DNA of 64,000 nt, from positions 1,323,948-1,387,947 of the forward strand of contig NZ_CP061307.1 in assembly GCF_018687895.1 (NCBI RefSeq), given 5' to 3'. The notes below the pieces were generated by a model, which was not told where the DNA came from, made no database searches, and saw nothing but the letters and a program-made list of their open reading frames with translations. Numbering within the stretch: position 1 is the first letter of the stretch; each line of letters starts with the position of its first letter. The position numbers were made by a program, and so were the translations under genes. The DNA is from Polynucleobacter sp. JS-JIR-II-50. Lineage in GTDB: Bacteria; Pseudomonadota; Gammaproteobacteria; Burkholderiales; Burkholderiaceae. Below, piece after piece: positions 57,062-64,000 of this stretch.

Positions 57062-57994
57062 TTAAGAAAGTCCAAACATTTTTTTGCCAGCGACTGGCAG
57101 ACGTGCTTTAAGAATATCGCCAGATAAAGACTCGGTAATGTAGAGATCTTTTCCGTCTGCCCCACCAAAACACATATTAGCCAAATGATGATGATGTGGG
57201 TTCTCAGAGTAGATCAAGTGGGTTGGCAACATATTGTTATCAAATCTCCAGATTCCAATACCGAGGTGGCATACCAACAAGCCATTCTCTGAGTCCATTT
57301 CAATACCATCTGGACCCGCAACACCACCTGTTAACTGTATCGCTACACCTGTTTTGGAAACAGAGCCGTCAGCCATCAATGGCAATCTCCAGATTTGCTG
57401 AGATCTAGTGGCTGCTACGAATACATGCTTTTCTTGAGTATTCAAAGTAATGCCGTTTGGGCTTGGCACATTAAGTGCCAAGCGATCTAGTTGGCCATTG
57501 GCGCGCAATCTAAATACGCGGCCTGTTGGATCAGCAATACCAGTCTGACCTTGATCCGTGAAATACAAATCGCCATTCGAGGCAAAGTGTAGATCGTTCA
57601 AACCTTTAAAGTTTTCGCTATACATTGACCCTAAGATAGTTTCAATTTTTCCAGTCTTTGGATCAAGCGCTAGCAAGCCTGCTTTGTAGTCACAAATAAA
57701 AGCGCGACCATCTTTATGAAACTTCATGCCGTTTGGCCAACCATCATATTGAGTAATCAACTCCCACTCGCCCTTGGTGTCAATGCGGAAAATGCGGCCA
57801 AAGGGAATATCAACAAACCATAAATTACCTTCACGATCGAATGAAGGCCCCTCTAAAAAGCACTCAACCTCTGCACCTTGACGATTAGGATCGGACCATC
57901 CGGTACGGGATTTTTTGCGAAACTTCTCTGGCATGGTTGAAAACACTTCCGTTTTTATTTTCTCAACGGGCTGGAAAGGGTTATGCATCGTCAT
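57062..57994 (-). CDS. SMP-30/gluconolactonase-family protein
   Basis: Six-bladed propeller lactonase, 310 residues. Metal and active-site features are visible in VECFLEGPSFDREGNLWFVDIPFGRIFRI (conserved glutamate), the FKGLNDLHFASNGDLYFTDQGQTG block (Asn/Asp ligands), NVPSPNGITLN and GPDGIEMDSENGLLVCH. It opens aldonolactones or similar lactones in the cytoplasm; no signal peptide. AGGAG precedes the ATG. It leads the unit with GntR, Ldh and Bug, and diverges from the dehydrogenase at 58136. Confidence 0.9.
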   Translation of the reverse strand: MTMHNPFQPVEKIKTEVFSTMPEKFRKKSRTGWSDPNRQGAEVECFLEGPSFDREGNLWFVDIPFGRIFRIDTKGEWELITQYDGWPNGMKFHKDGRAFICDYKAGLLALDPKTGKIETILGSMYSENFKGLNDLHFASNGDLYFTDQGQTGIADPTGRVFRLRANGQLDRLALNVPSPNGITLNTQEKHVFVAATRSQQIWRLPLMADGSVSKTGVAIQLTGGVAGPDGIEMDSENGLLVCHLGIGIWRFDNNMLPTHLIYSENPHHHHLANMCFGGADGKDLYITESLSGDILKARLPVAGKKMFGLS

Positions 57995-58014
57995 GGGGAG
58001 ATCTCCTAGGGTAA

Positions 58015-58113
58015 GTTATACGGATAAGTATGTTTTATTATTAAACAATTAAACCATAAATAATGATAACCTTAAGTCCTTGTTGATCAAAATTAATTTA
58101 AGCTTTTTATAAC
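58015..58113. promoter_or_regulatory. Divergent promoter region of the island, two mirrored TATAACTTA boxes
   Basis: Each divergent gene has the same element ahead of its ribosome-binding region: on the minus strand TATAACTTACCC (58009-58020), on the plus strand TATAACTTAACC (58108-58119). TATAAC could be the -10 hexamer in both directions, with a shared flank for the GntR regulator. A TGTTT-N7-AAACA repeat at 58031-58047 lies between them. The regulator's real site is not proven. Confidence 0.4.
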
Positions 58114-58135
58114 TTAACCGAATAGGTTGCAAAAT

Positions 58136-59071
58136 ATGAAATCTGTAGCTGTTATAGGAACCGGAATCATGGGTGCTGGCATTGCAGCCGGATTTATTGC
58201 TCAAAACATACCCGTAGTGATATTAGGCAGAACTAAAGACAAGGCTGATGCGTGTTTAGATAAAGCCATCAGTCTTGCTAAGAAAATTGGCATGGTTGGA
58301 GACAACGCCACTAAAGATGAAGTTGATATTAAGAAGCAGCAATTCATTGGGATCCTAGAGGATTGGCAAGACTGGGACCAATTCTCCTGGGTGATTGAAA
58401 CTGTTGCCGAGAACTTAGAATTAAAACAAAAAGTTTTCCAACACCTTGATCAAGTAGTGCCAGCAGATATTCCTATTGGCAGCAATAGCTCAGGCTTCCC
58501 CATTAGCAAAATTGCAGAGGGGCTCAAAACTGCAAACCGCATGATGGGTGCGCACTATTTCATGCCTGCAGAAGTTGTTCCACTCGTTGAAATTGTCATG
58601 GGACAAAAAACAGAACTCAAATATGCGGAGCAAGCTTGCGAACTCTATAGGGCTATTGAAAAGAAGCCTGTCCTGGTGAAGAAGGATATTCCTGGATTTT
58701 TAGCGAATCGTATTCAACATGCTTTGATGAGAGAGGCACTCTCGCTCGTACAAGAAGGAATTGCTACGCCAGCCGATATTGATGATGCGGTGAGATATAG
58801 CTTTGGCTTCCGTTACGCCGCTGTAGGCCCGATGACACAAAAAGAAATTTCAGGCTGGGATGGAATGGCGAATGCCGCTAAGGAAATTTATCCCTCACTC
58901 TCCAACATCACTGCCCTGCCTCCAAAAGTAGTTCAACTCATGGCCGATGGGAAAACAGGCATGAAAGCTGGGGAAGGATTTAGAAAGTGGACCCAGGAAG
59001 AAATCAAAACTGTTTCTGACTCCTACTCCCGTAGGCTGAAAGCGGCTTTTGACGTTCTCAATATTGAATGA
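58136..59071 (+). CDS. 3-hydroxyacyl-CoA dehydrogenase / L-gulonate 3-dehydrogenase-like protein
   Basis: NAD-dependent enzyme of the 3HCDH/lambda-crystallin family, 311 residues. N-terminal Rossmann motif VIGTGIMGAGIAAGF; ETVAENLELKQKVFQHLD; then IGSNSSGFPISKIAEGLKTANRMMGAHYFMPAEVVPLVEI with the catalytic histidine; and DIPGFLANRIQHALMREALSLVQEG in the C-terminal domain. Short single-domain members of this family oxidise L-gulonate or carnitine as well as acyl-CoAs. I use the ATG at 58136, preceded by an AGG; a TTG at 58127 would add 3 residues. Its end overlaps the convergent gene by 14 bases. Confidence 0.9.
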   Translation: MKSVAVIGTGIMGAGIAAGFIAQNIPVVILGRTKDKADACLDKAISLAKKIGMVGDNATKDEVDIKKQQFIGILEDWQDWDQFSWVIETVAENLELKQKVFQHLDQVVPADIPIGSNSSGFPISKIAEGLKTANRMMGAHYFMPAEVVPLVEIVMGQKTELKYAEQACELYRAIEKKPVLVKKDIPGFLANRIQHALMREALSLVQEGIATPADIDDAVRYSFGFRYAAVGPMTQKEISGWDGMANAAKEIYPSLSNITALPPKVVQLMADGKTGMKAGEGFRKWTQEEIKTVSDSYSRRLKAAFDVLNIE

Positions 59072-60203
59072 TTGAGCAACCTTGAGCTACAGCATCTTTC
59101 ACGCGATCGAGGTTGGGAGTAATCCCGATGCCAATAGAGCTCAATTGAGCGATGTCAAGATGGCCACGCGTTGCCGTTAATGGACGATCGCAGATATCAA
59201 AGCGTAGATATTGATTTGACATGCTAAATCCCCAAGGCACATCCCCTATTGCAAAACCGATGGATGCTGTTGCAGCTCCCGCTAGGGATGTTTCTGCCAC
59301 TTTGCAAGCTAAGTTAAGCTTTAGATTGTTTGCTCGCAAGGTTTGTGCGCTTTTGCAGGCAGCCAGTACACCACCAGTTTTAATGAGTTTTAGACTAGCG
59401 CCATCAAGGGCCTTAGCTTTCACAAACTCCTCTATCTCATCTGTGCCATGGATAGATTCATCTAAGCCAATTGGAATTGGGGATCGCTGCTTGAGCAAGA
59501 CAAAATCAGCCATTGCAGAATCTGCGTTAATCAGCTGCTCAGCAAATGACAGTTTGCATGCCTGCTTTGAGGTGCAAAACTCTATAGCCTCTTCTAATGA
59601 CATTGCGCCGTTAGCATCCACTGAAATAACGTCACCCTCTAGCAGATCTGAGAGCGCCTTGACACGACGTAAATCCTCTTCAACCGATAAAGAACCAATC
59701 TTTATTTTCCAATGCTTAAATCCTGCCTCACGAAATGATTTAGCGTCAGCGATTTCTTTTTCTAGTGAACCGCCAAGCATGCGCAGCAAGGGAATCTCGG
59801 CCACCTCCGGTGAAGCGACACCTACAGCAAATGAGCGCAAGTATTTCCATAACGCGATCGAATTTTTCTGTGTATACAGATCAAGTAATGCCATCTCCAA
59901 ACAAGACTTAGCTGATGGATTGCCATACAAAATTGCATCAAATAGTTTAGAAAAATCCTTAGGATCGCCCCACTCAATTGCGCGCGCCTTTTCTACCAAA
60001 TACTTTACGCTCGCCAACAAGCTTTCGAGAGTCTCACCAGTCATGAGAGGTGCAACAGACGCCTCACCCCAACCCTGGCGACCCCCTTCATCAGTAAGGC
60101 AAAGCAATACGGTTTTAGCGTCCACAATCACTTCTTTAGCCATCTTGATTGGCTCAATGAGTGGAATTGAAAGTGGAAAGATAGTTACCTGAGTGATTTT
60201 CAT
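59058..60203 (-). CDS. Enolase-superfamily enzyme, muconate-lactonizing (MLE) subgroup
   Basis: Mg-dependent enzyme of 381 residues that abstracts a proton next to a carboxylate. The MLE-subgroup signature is clear: KxK in KHWKIKIGS, metal ligands D (VDANGAM), E (FAEQLINA) and D (GLDESIHG), and a second catalytic Lys in LKLIKTGG. This makes a cycloisomerase, racemase/epimerase or succinylbenzoate-synthase-like reaction likelier than the sugar-acid dehydration of the mandelate-racemase subgroup. The ATG at 60203 opens the conserved MKITQVTIFPLSIPL; another ATG at 60218 is in frame. Confidence 0.88.
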   Translation of the reverse strand: MKITQVTIFPLSIPLIEPIKMAKEVIVDAKTVLLCLTDEGGRQGWGEASVAPLMTGETLESLLASVKYLVEKARAIEWGDPKDFSKLFDAILYGNPSAKSCLEMALLDLYTQKNSIALWKYLRSFAVGVASPEVAEIPLLRMLGGSLEKEIADAKSFREAGFKHWKIKIGSLSVEEDLRRVKALSDLLEGDVISVDANGAMSLEEAIEFCTSKQACKLSFAEQLINADSAMADFVLLKQRSPIPIGLDESIHGTDEIEEFVKAKALDGASLKLIKTGGVLAACKSAQTLRANNLKLNLACKVAETSLAGAATASIGFAIGDVPWGFSMSNQYLRFDICDRPLTATRGHLDIAQLSSIGIGITPNLDRVKDAVAQGCSIIQY

Positions 60204-60257
60204 TTTTTTACACAACATTTATATAAGAATAAACAATAAGAATACGGAGAACATTAC

Positions 60258-61220
60258 ATGAGAAAAATCTTTATTGCATTATCGCTAGTTAGCATTGGCT
60301 TTACCAACAGCATACAGGCGCAGAGCTACCCTACTCAACCCATTAAGTTAATCGTTCCATTTGCTGCGGGTGGGCCTTCTGATGTTTTGGCGAGAGGCTT
60401 TACCCCCAAACTTGGCGAAAATCTTGGTCAACCTATCATTATTGAAAACAAACCGGGCGCGGGCGCTAATCTTGCAGCTGAGTATGTGGCCAATTCCAAA
60501 CCCGATGGCTACACGCTTTTTCTGATGATGGTAGGCACCCAAGCGATTAACGAAACGCTTTATAAAAAACTAAACTACAACCTTGTTAAAGATTTTGCTC
60601 CAGTAAGCTTGGTCGCATCTTCGTCGCTATTATTTGTCGCCAACCCATCAGCACCTTTTAAAACAATTCCAGAACTCATTGCCTACGCAAAAGCCAACCC
60701 CAATAAAGTGAGCTTTGCCTCATCAGGCGCCGGGACACCACTTCACCTGGGTGGTGAGCTATTTAATGCTCAAGCAGGAACCGATATTCTGCATGTCCCA
60801 TACAAAGGTGCTGCTCCAGCATTAACTGATGTACTTGGTGGTCAAATTGAAACTGCGCTCGTCGGCACTCCTGCTGCTTTACCCTATGTGCGCTCTGGAA
60901 AACTGATCCCGTTAGGAATTACCAGTCTTAAACGCTCCCCAAGTGCCCCAGAAATTCCAGCGATCTCAGAGTACCTGCCTAAGTTTGATGTTGAGCTTGT
61001 ATACGCCATCGTCGCACCAGCACGGACACCAAAAGCGATTATTGACAAACTTAATACGCAACTCATCAGCGTACTTAGCAATCCAGAAATCAAAGCGCAA
61101 ATTAATAGCAAGGGCTTTGAAGTGGTCACCAGTACACCAAACTATCTGGGTGACTACATTAAGTCCGAAGTGGCTAAGTGGGCCCCTATTGTTAAGAAAT
61201 CTGGCGCAACTGCTGAATAA
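60258..61220 (+). CDS. Bug/TctC-family periplasmic substrate-binding protein
   Basis: Periplasmic receptor, 320 residues, with signal peptide to about SIQAQS, then YPTQPIKLIVPFAAGGPSDVLARGF and IENKPGAGANLAAEYVANSKPDGYT. GGAG precedes the ATG by 7 bases. It diverges from the MLE-type gene across 54 bases and lies 26 bases upstream of the UxaA-family gene on the same strand, so it probably captures the substrate of that dehydratase. The fourth Bug protein of the window. Confidence 0.92.
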   Translation: MRKIFIALSLVSIGFTNSIQAQSYPTQPIKLIVPFAAGGPSDVLARGFTPKLGENLGQPIIIENKPGAGANLAAEYVANSKPDGYTLFLMMVGTQAINETLYKKLNYNLVKDFAPVSLVASSSLLFVANPSAPFKTIPELIAYAKANPNKVSFASSGAGTPLHLGGELFNAQAGTDILHVPYKGAAPALTDVLGGQIETALVGTPAALPYVRSGKLIPLGITSLKRSPSAPEIPAISEYLPKFDVELVYAIVAPARTPKAIIDKLNTQLISVLSNPEIKAQINSKGFEVVTSTPNYLGDYIKSEVAKWAPIVKKSGATAE

Positions 61221-61246
61221 TTAAACTATTGAATCGAAAGAAACTC

Positions 61247-62794
61247 ATGATTGAAATCTCTGAAAAAAAACTGGCTGGCCCTATCATTCGTCTGCATCCT
61301 AATGACAATATTGTGGTCGCACGGGTTGATGTTGGAATTGGTGCTGAAGTTCCTAGCGAGAACTTTACAAGTCGCAGCCAAGTGCCTGCTGGCTACAAGA
61401 TTGCCACCAAAAAGATCCTCAAGGGCGAGCCCATTCTAAAATATAACGTGACGGTAGGTTTTGCGAATACCGACATTGAACCCGGCACGATGGTACATAG
61501 TCACAATACCGAGTTTCGCGAGTTTGATCGTGACTATGCTTATGCAAGTGAATATAAGCCGACCCAGTTATTGCCTGAAGAACAACGTGCTACCTTTCAG
61601 GGCTATGTAAGGCCCAATGGAAAAGTAGGAACACGAAATTTCATCGGCATCTTATCGACAGTAAACTGTTCAGCAACCGTTGTGAACAAAATTGCAGACT
61701 GGTTTACCCCCGAAAGATTGAAAGATTTTCCCAATGTAGATGGAGTCGTGGCGTTTAGTCATGATATCGGCTGCGGGATGGAAATGAGTGGTGAGCCGAT
61801 GCAATTGCTTCGCCGCACTATGGCTGGATATGCTCGTCATCCCAACCTAGCGGCTGCTCTGATTGTGGGTCTTGGTTGCGAGCGCAATCAATTGAAAGGC
61901 TTGATGGAGCAGGAAGACCTGGCCGAAGGAAATACCTTACATACCTTCATCATGCAAGAATCGGGTGGCACACGCAAAACCATTGAGGCCGGTATCGAAG
62001 CTGTCAAAGCACTTCTGCCTGCGGCCAATCAAGCTAAACGGGAAACAGTGTCAGCAAGTCACCTGACTGTTGGCTTGCAGTGTGGTGGTTCCGATGGCTT
62101 TTCATCAATTACAGCCAATCCCGCACTAGGTGCCGCGATTGATATTTTGTCCCGTCATGGGGGCACTGGCATTCTTTCAGAAACACCAGAGATTTATGGT
62201 GTGGAACACACCCTTACCCGCCGCGCCGTTAGTAAAGAAGTGGGTGAAAAACTCATTAAGCGAATTCGCTGGTGGAAGGATGAATACTCTGTTGGTAGGG
62301 ATGTGCAAATTAACGGGCAAGTTAGTCCCGGTAATCAAATTGGTGGTTTGGCCAATATTTTTGAGAAGTCCCTAGGCTCCTCCATGAAGGGTGGCACCGG
62401 CCCTCTCATGGAGGTCTATAAGTATGCAGAGCCCGTGAGCACTAAAGGCTTTGTATTTATGGATACCCCGGGATTTGATCCTGTATCTGCCACCGGCCAG
62501 ATTGCTGGAGGCGCTAATCTCATTGCCTTCACTACAGGCCGTGGATCCATGTTCGGCTCTAAGCCTGCGCCCTGCATCAAGCTAGCCACTAACACCCCAA
62601 TGTATCAACGCCTCACCGAGGATATGGATATTAATTGCGGCGAGATTTTGGATGGCACTGTCTCCGTTCAGGAAATGGGGCAACGGATATTTGAGTTGTT
62701 TCTGCGCACCGCCTCAGGAGAGGCCTCCAAGAGTGAACTTCTTGGCCTGGGAGACTATGAATTTGTTCCCTGGCAAATTGGGGTTATGAGCTAA
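61247..62794 (+). CDS. UxaA-family hydrolyase (altronate/galactarate dehydratase-like)
   Basis: Two-part protein of 515 residues. An N-terminal SAF domain (about 1-95) with IRLHPNDNIVVARVDVGIGAEV and MVHSHNTEF is fused to the altronate/galactarate dehydratase C-terminal domain, which starts near FQGYVRPNGKVGTRNFIGI and contains FSHDIGCGM, GLGCERNQ, LQCGGSDGFSSITANPALG and the closing DINCGEILDG. These cysteines probably bind a metal. UxaA, GarD and the sulfolactate lyase SuyAB share this fold, so the exact acid is unsure. The ATG 61247 has GAAAG upstream. Confidence 0.88.
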   Translation: MIEISEKKLAGPIIRLHPNDNIVVARVDVGIGAEVPSENFTSRSQVPAGYKIATKKILKGEPILKYNVTVGFANTDIEPGTMVHSHNTEFREFDRDYAYASEYKPTQLLPEEQRATFQGYVRPNGKVGTRNFIGILSTVNCSATVVNKIADWFTPERLKDFPNVDGVVAFSHDIGCGMEMSGEPMQLLRRTMAGYARHPNLAAALIVGLGCERNQLKGLMEQEDLAEGNTLHTFIMQESGGTRKTIEAGIEAVKALLPAANQAKRETVSASHLTVGLQCGGSDGFSSITANPALGAAIDILSRHGGTGILSETPEIYGVEHTLTRRAVSKEVGEKLIKRIRWWKDEYSVGRDVQINGQVSPGNQIGGLANIFEKSLGSSMKGGTGPLMEVYKYAEPVSTKGFVFMDTPGFDPVSATGQIAGGANLIAFTTGRGSMFGSKPAPCIKLATNTPMYQRLTEDMDINCGEILDGTVSVQEMGQRIFELFLRTASGEASKSELLGLGDYEFVPWQIGVMS

Positions 62795-62828
62795 TAGAAC
62801 TGTAGAATTAATCGTATTAGCTCAACCC
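62781..62828 (+). promoter_or_regulatory. Inverted repeat spanning the uxaA-like stop and cbpA leader
   Basis: TGAGCTAATA (62787-62796) and TATTAGCTCA (62815-62824) are perfect 10-base arms 18 bases apart; GGGT/ACCC extends them with a 2-base bulge. It ends 28 bases before the cbpA ATG. Either an unusual terminator without T-tract or an operator for cbpA. Confidence 0.4.
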
Positions 62829-62855
62829 AGACAGAAACCGGACTGAAATAGGCTT

Positions 62856-63836
62856 ATGAAATTTAAGGATTACTACGAAACGCTCGGTGTTGCTCGCGGC
62901 GCCACTGAATCTGAGATTAAATCAGCCTATCGCAAGATGGTGCGCAAGTTCCATCCCGATGTCAATAAAGAGCCTGGTGCTGAAGAGCAGTTCAAGCAAA
63001 TCGGCGAAGCTTATGCCGTTTTAAAGGACACTGAGAAACGTGCCGCCTATGATCGCTTTGGCGAGAACTGGAAAAACGGTCAAGACTTCACCCCTCCCCC
63101 AAATTGGAATGAAGGCTTTGAATATTCTGATGACAGTTTTGGTGGTGGTCATCCAGGTTATGGTGGTGGCTTTGAAGGTGATCAAAGTGAGTTCTTTGAA
63201 TCTCTGTTCGGTCGCGGCAAACATCGCCAAGGTGGTCGTGGTGGCAATCCTCGCCAGGGTATGAATTTCAAAGGCCAAGATCATCACGCCAAAATTTTGA
63301 TTGATCTCGCTGATGCATATAACGGAGCTAAGCGCACTATTGCATTGCATATGCCCGTGCAAGATGCAAGCGGCCACGTCAGCACCCAAGAACGCAAGCT
63401 AGACGTCAGCGTCCCTAAAGGCATTAAGGCTGGCCAAAATCTGCGACTCTCTGGACAAGGTGGCCCTGGTGTTGGCGAGGGCCCTGCTGGTGACCTCTAT
63501 CTCGAAATTGAATTTCATCCTAACCCTATTTATCGCGTAGACGGAAAAGATGTCTTCATAGACATTCCTTTGACCCCATGGGAGGCAGCACTGGGCACTA
63601 CTGTCAACGTCCCCACTCCCGCAGGCAACACTTTAGAATTAAAGATCCCTGCAGGAACTGTTGCTGGTCGTAAGATGCGCCTCAAAGGCAAAGGCATACC
63701 AAGCTCAGAGCCAGGTGATTTATATGTGGTGCCCTCTATCGCCCTACCACCTGCCGACACTGAATCACAAAAAGAAGCCTATCAAACATTTGCAAAGGCT
63801 TTTGATTTCAATCCTAGATCTCACTTGAAGGGATGA
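62856..63836 (+). CDS. cbpA: Curved DNA-binding protein / DnaJ-class co-chaperone CbpA
   Basis: Co-chaperone of DnaK and nucleoid-associated protein, 326 residues. J domain at 1-70 with the HPD motif in KMVRKFHPDVN; a Gly/Phe-rich linker (about 75-135) with FGGGHPGYGGGF; then two C-terminal substrate-binding beta domains (about 140-326) without a zinc finger, which separates it from DnaJ. Conserved CTD block: VSVPKGIKAGQNLRLSGQGGPG. The next gene is cbpM, its modulator, starting 5 bases after the stop. Confidence 0.95.
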   Translation: MKFKDYYETLGVARGATESEIKSAYRKMVRKFHPDVNKEPGAEEQFKQIGEAYAVLKDTEKRAAYDRFGENWKNGQDFTPPPNWNEGFEYSDDSFGGGHPGYGGGFEGDQSEFFESLFGRGKHRQGGRGGNPRQGMNFKGQDHHAKILIDLADAYNGAKRTIALHMPVQDASGHVSTQERKLDVSVPKGIKAGQNLRLSGQGGPGVGEGPAGDLYLEIEFHPNPIYRVDGKDVFIDIPLTPWEAALGTTVNVPTPAGNTLELKIPAGTVAGRKMRLKGKGIPSSEPGDLYVVPSIALPPADTESQKEAYQTFAKAFDFNPRSHLKG

Positions 63837-63841
63837 TGAAT

Positions 63842-64000
63842 ATGAAACAAACCAATATCACTTGGATCGAGGGTGCCGTTGTAGAGAATGAGGTGCACAT
63901 GACGATTGTTGAGCTCGCTCATGCATCGCGCACACCAGAAGATCTCATCATGACTTGGGTATCGGAAGGCGTCTTAAGTCCAGCTGGTTCATCACCTCAA
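63842..64000 (+). CDS. cbpM: Chaperone modulator CbpM, truncated by window end
   Basis: MerR-like small protein that binds the CbpA J domain and inhibits it. 53 residues are visible, starting MKQTNITWIEGAVVENEVHM and continuing MTIVELAHASRTPEDLIMTWVSEGVLSP, the helix-turn-helix-like core. The ATG at 63842 follows AAGGGA; earlier in-frame ATGs at 63833 and 63836 would overlap cbpA's stop. The rest is outside the window. Confidence 0.85.
   Translation, partial: MKQTNITWIEGAVVENEVHMTIVELAHASRTPEDLIMTWVSEGVLSPAGSSPQ

Noticed and set aside
59221..60192. Open frame of 323 residues antisense to the enolase-superfamily gene
   Set aside because: It lies wholly inside a well-supported gene on the other strand, has Ser/Ala-biased composition typical of antisense frames, and no ribosome-binding site or family motif.

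Overview
The window reads as a chromosomal segment of a free-living betaproteobacterium, most likely Burkholderiaceae close to Polynucleobacter. This is an inference from gene content: four tricarboxylate-receptor-like (Bug/TctC) binding proteins without permeases, an intracellular polyhydroxyalkanoate (PHA) depolymerase, the rimP-nusA-infB-rbfA-truB-typA order, the yejABEF peptide importer and a flavocytochrome c-type sulfide dehydrogenase. Base composition looks moderate (by eye, not counted). Genes are tightly packed and no gap exceeds 300 bases. I saw no tRNA, rRNA, CRISPR, insertion sequence or prophage.

Layout. 1-5.3 kb: end of dusA, two small genes, a membrane-anchored FMN glutamate-synthase-like protein behind an FNR-like box, a two-gene unit ending in a GGDEF protein, and an RluA-type pseudouridine synthase. 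5.3-9.0 kb: a minus-strand operon with a GST, a cupin, a small unknown, the PHA depolymerase, a second small unknown and a methylmalonyl-CoA decarboxylase-like enzyme. 9.2-16.2 kb: a three-gene cluster of transglutaminase-DUF2126, permuted ATP-grasp fused to alpha-E, and a second transglutaminase. This is a conserved but functionally unsolved predicted peptide-ligase/peptidase system. 16.2-30.4 kb: a Bug receptor, tex, then translation and RNA-processing genes (typA, truB, rbfA, infB, nusA, rimP, an rluB-like gene, scpB). rimP has a structured leader ending in a terminator. 30.5-38.7 kb: a patatin lipoprotein, an NlpC/P60 protein that lacks its catalytic cysteine, yejFEBA and fabI.

38.7-44.4 kb: a chromate transporter, then a catabolic-looking unit (hotdog hydratase, MmgE/PrpD, CitE-like lyase, Bug receptor) that resembles the hydratase-lyase half of itaconate or citramalate breakdown. 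44.4-49.7 kb: DUF3300 lipoprotein with a Rap1a/Tai-like protein, then an overlapping trio (GT39 glycosyltransferase, sialidase-like exported protein, small membrane protein). 49.8-54.3 kb: cytochrome c plus sulfide dehydrogenase flavoprotein, a PsiE-family protein, an orphan TAXI receptor and a pirin. 54.3-62.8 kb: a second catabolic island around a GntR regulator, with an SMP-30 lactonase, Ldh-type dehydrogenase, 3-hydroxyacyl-CoA dehydrogenase/gulonate dehydrogenase-like enzyme, an enolase-superfamily enzyme of the muconate-lactonizing type, UxaA-type dehydratase and two Bug receptors. 62.8 kb to the end: cbpA and the start of cbpM.

The strongest candidates for undescribed biology are the transglutaminase/ATP-grasp cluster, the two catabolic islands with unknown substrates, the cysteine-less NlpC/P60 protein and the rimP leader.
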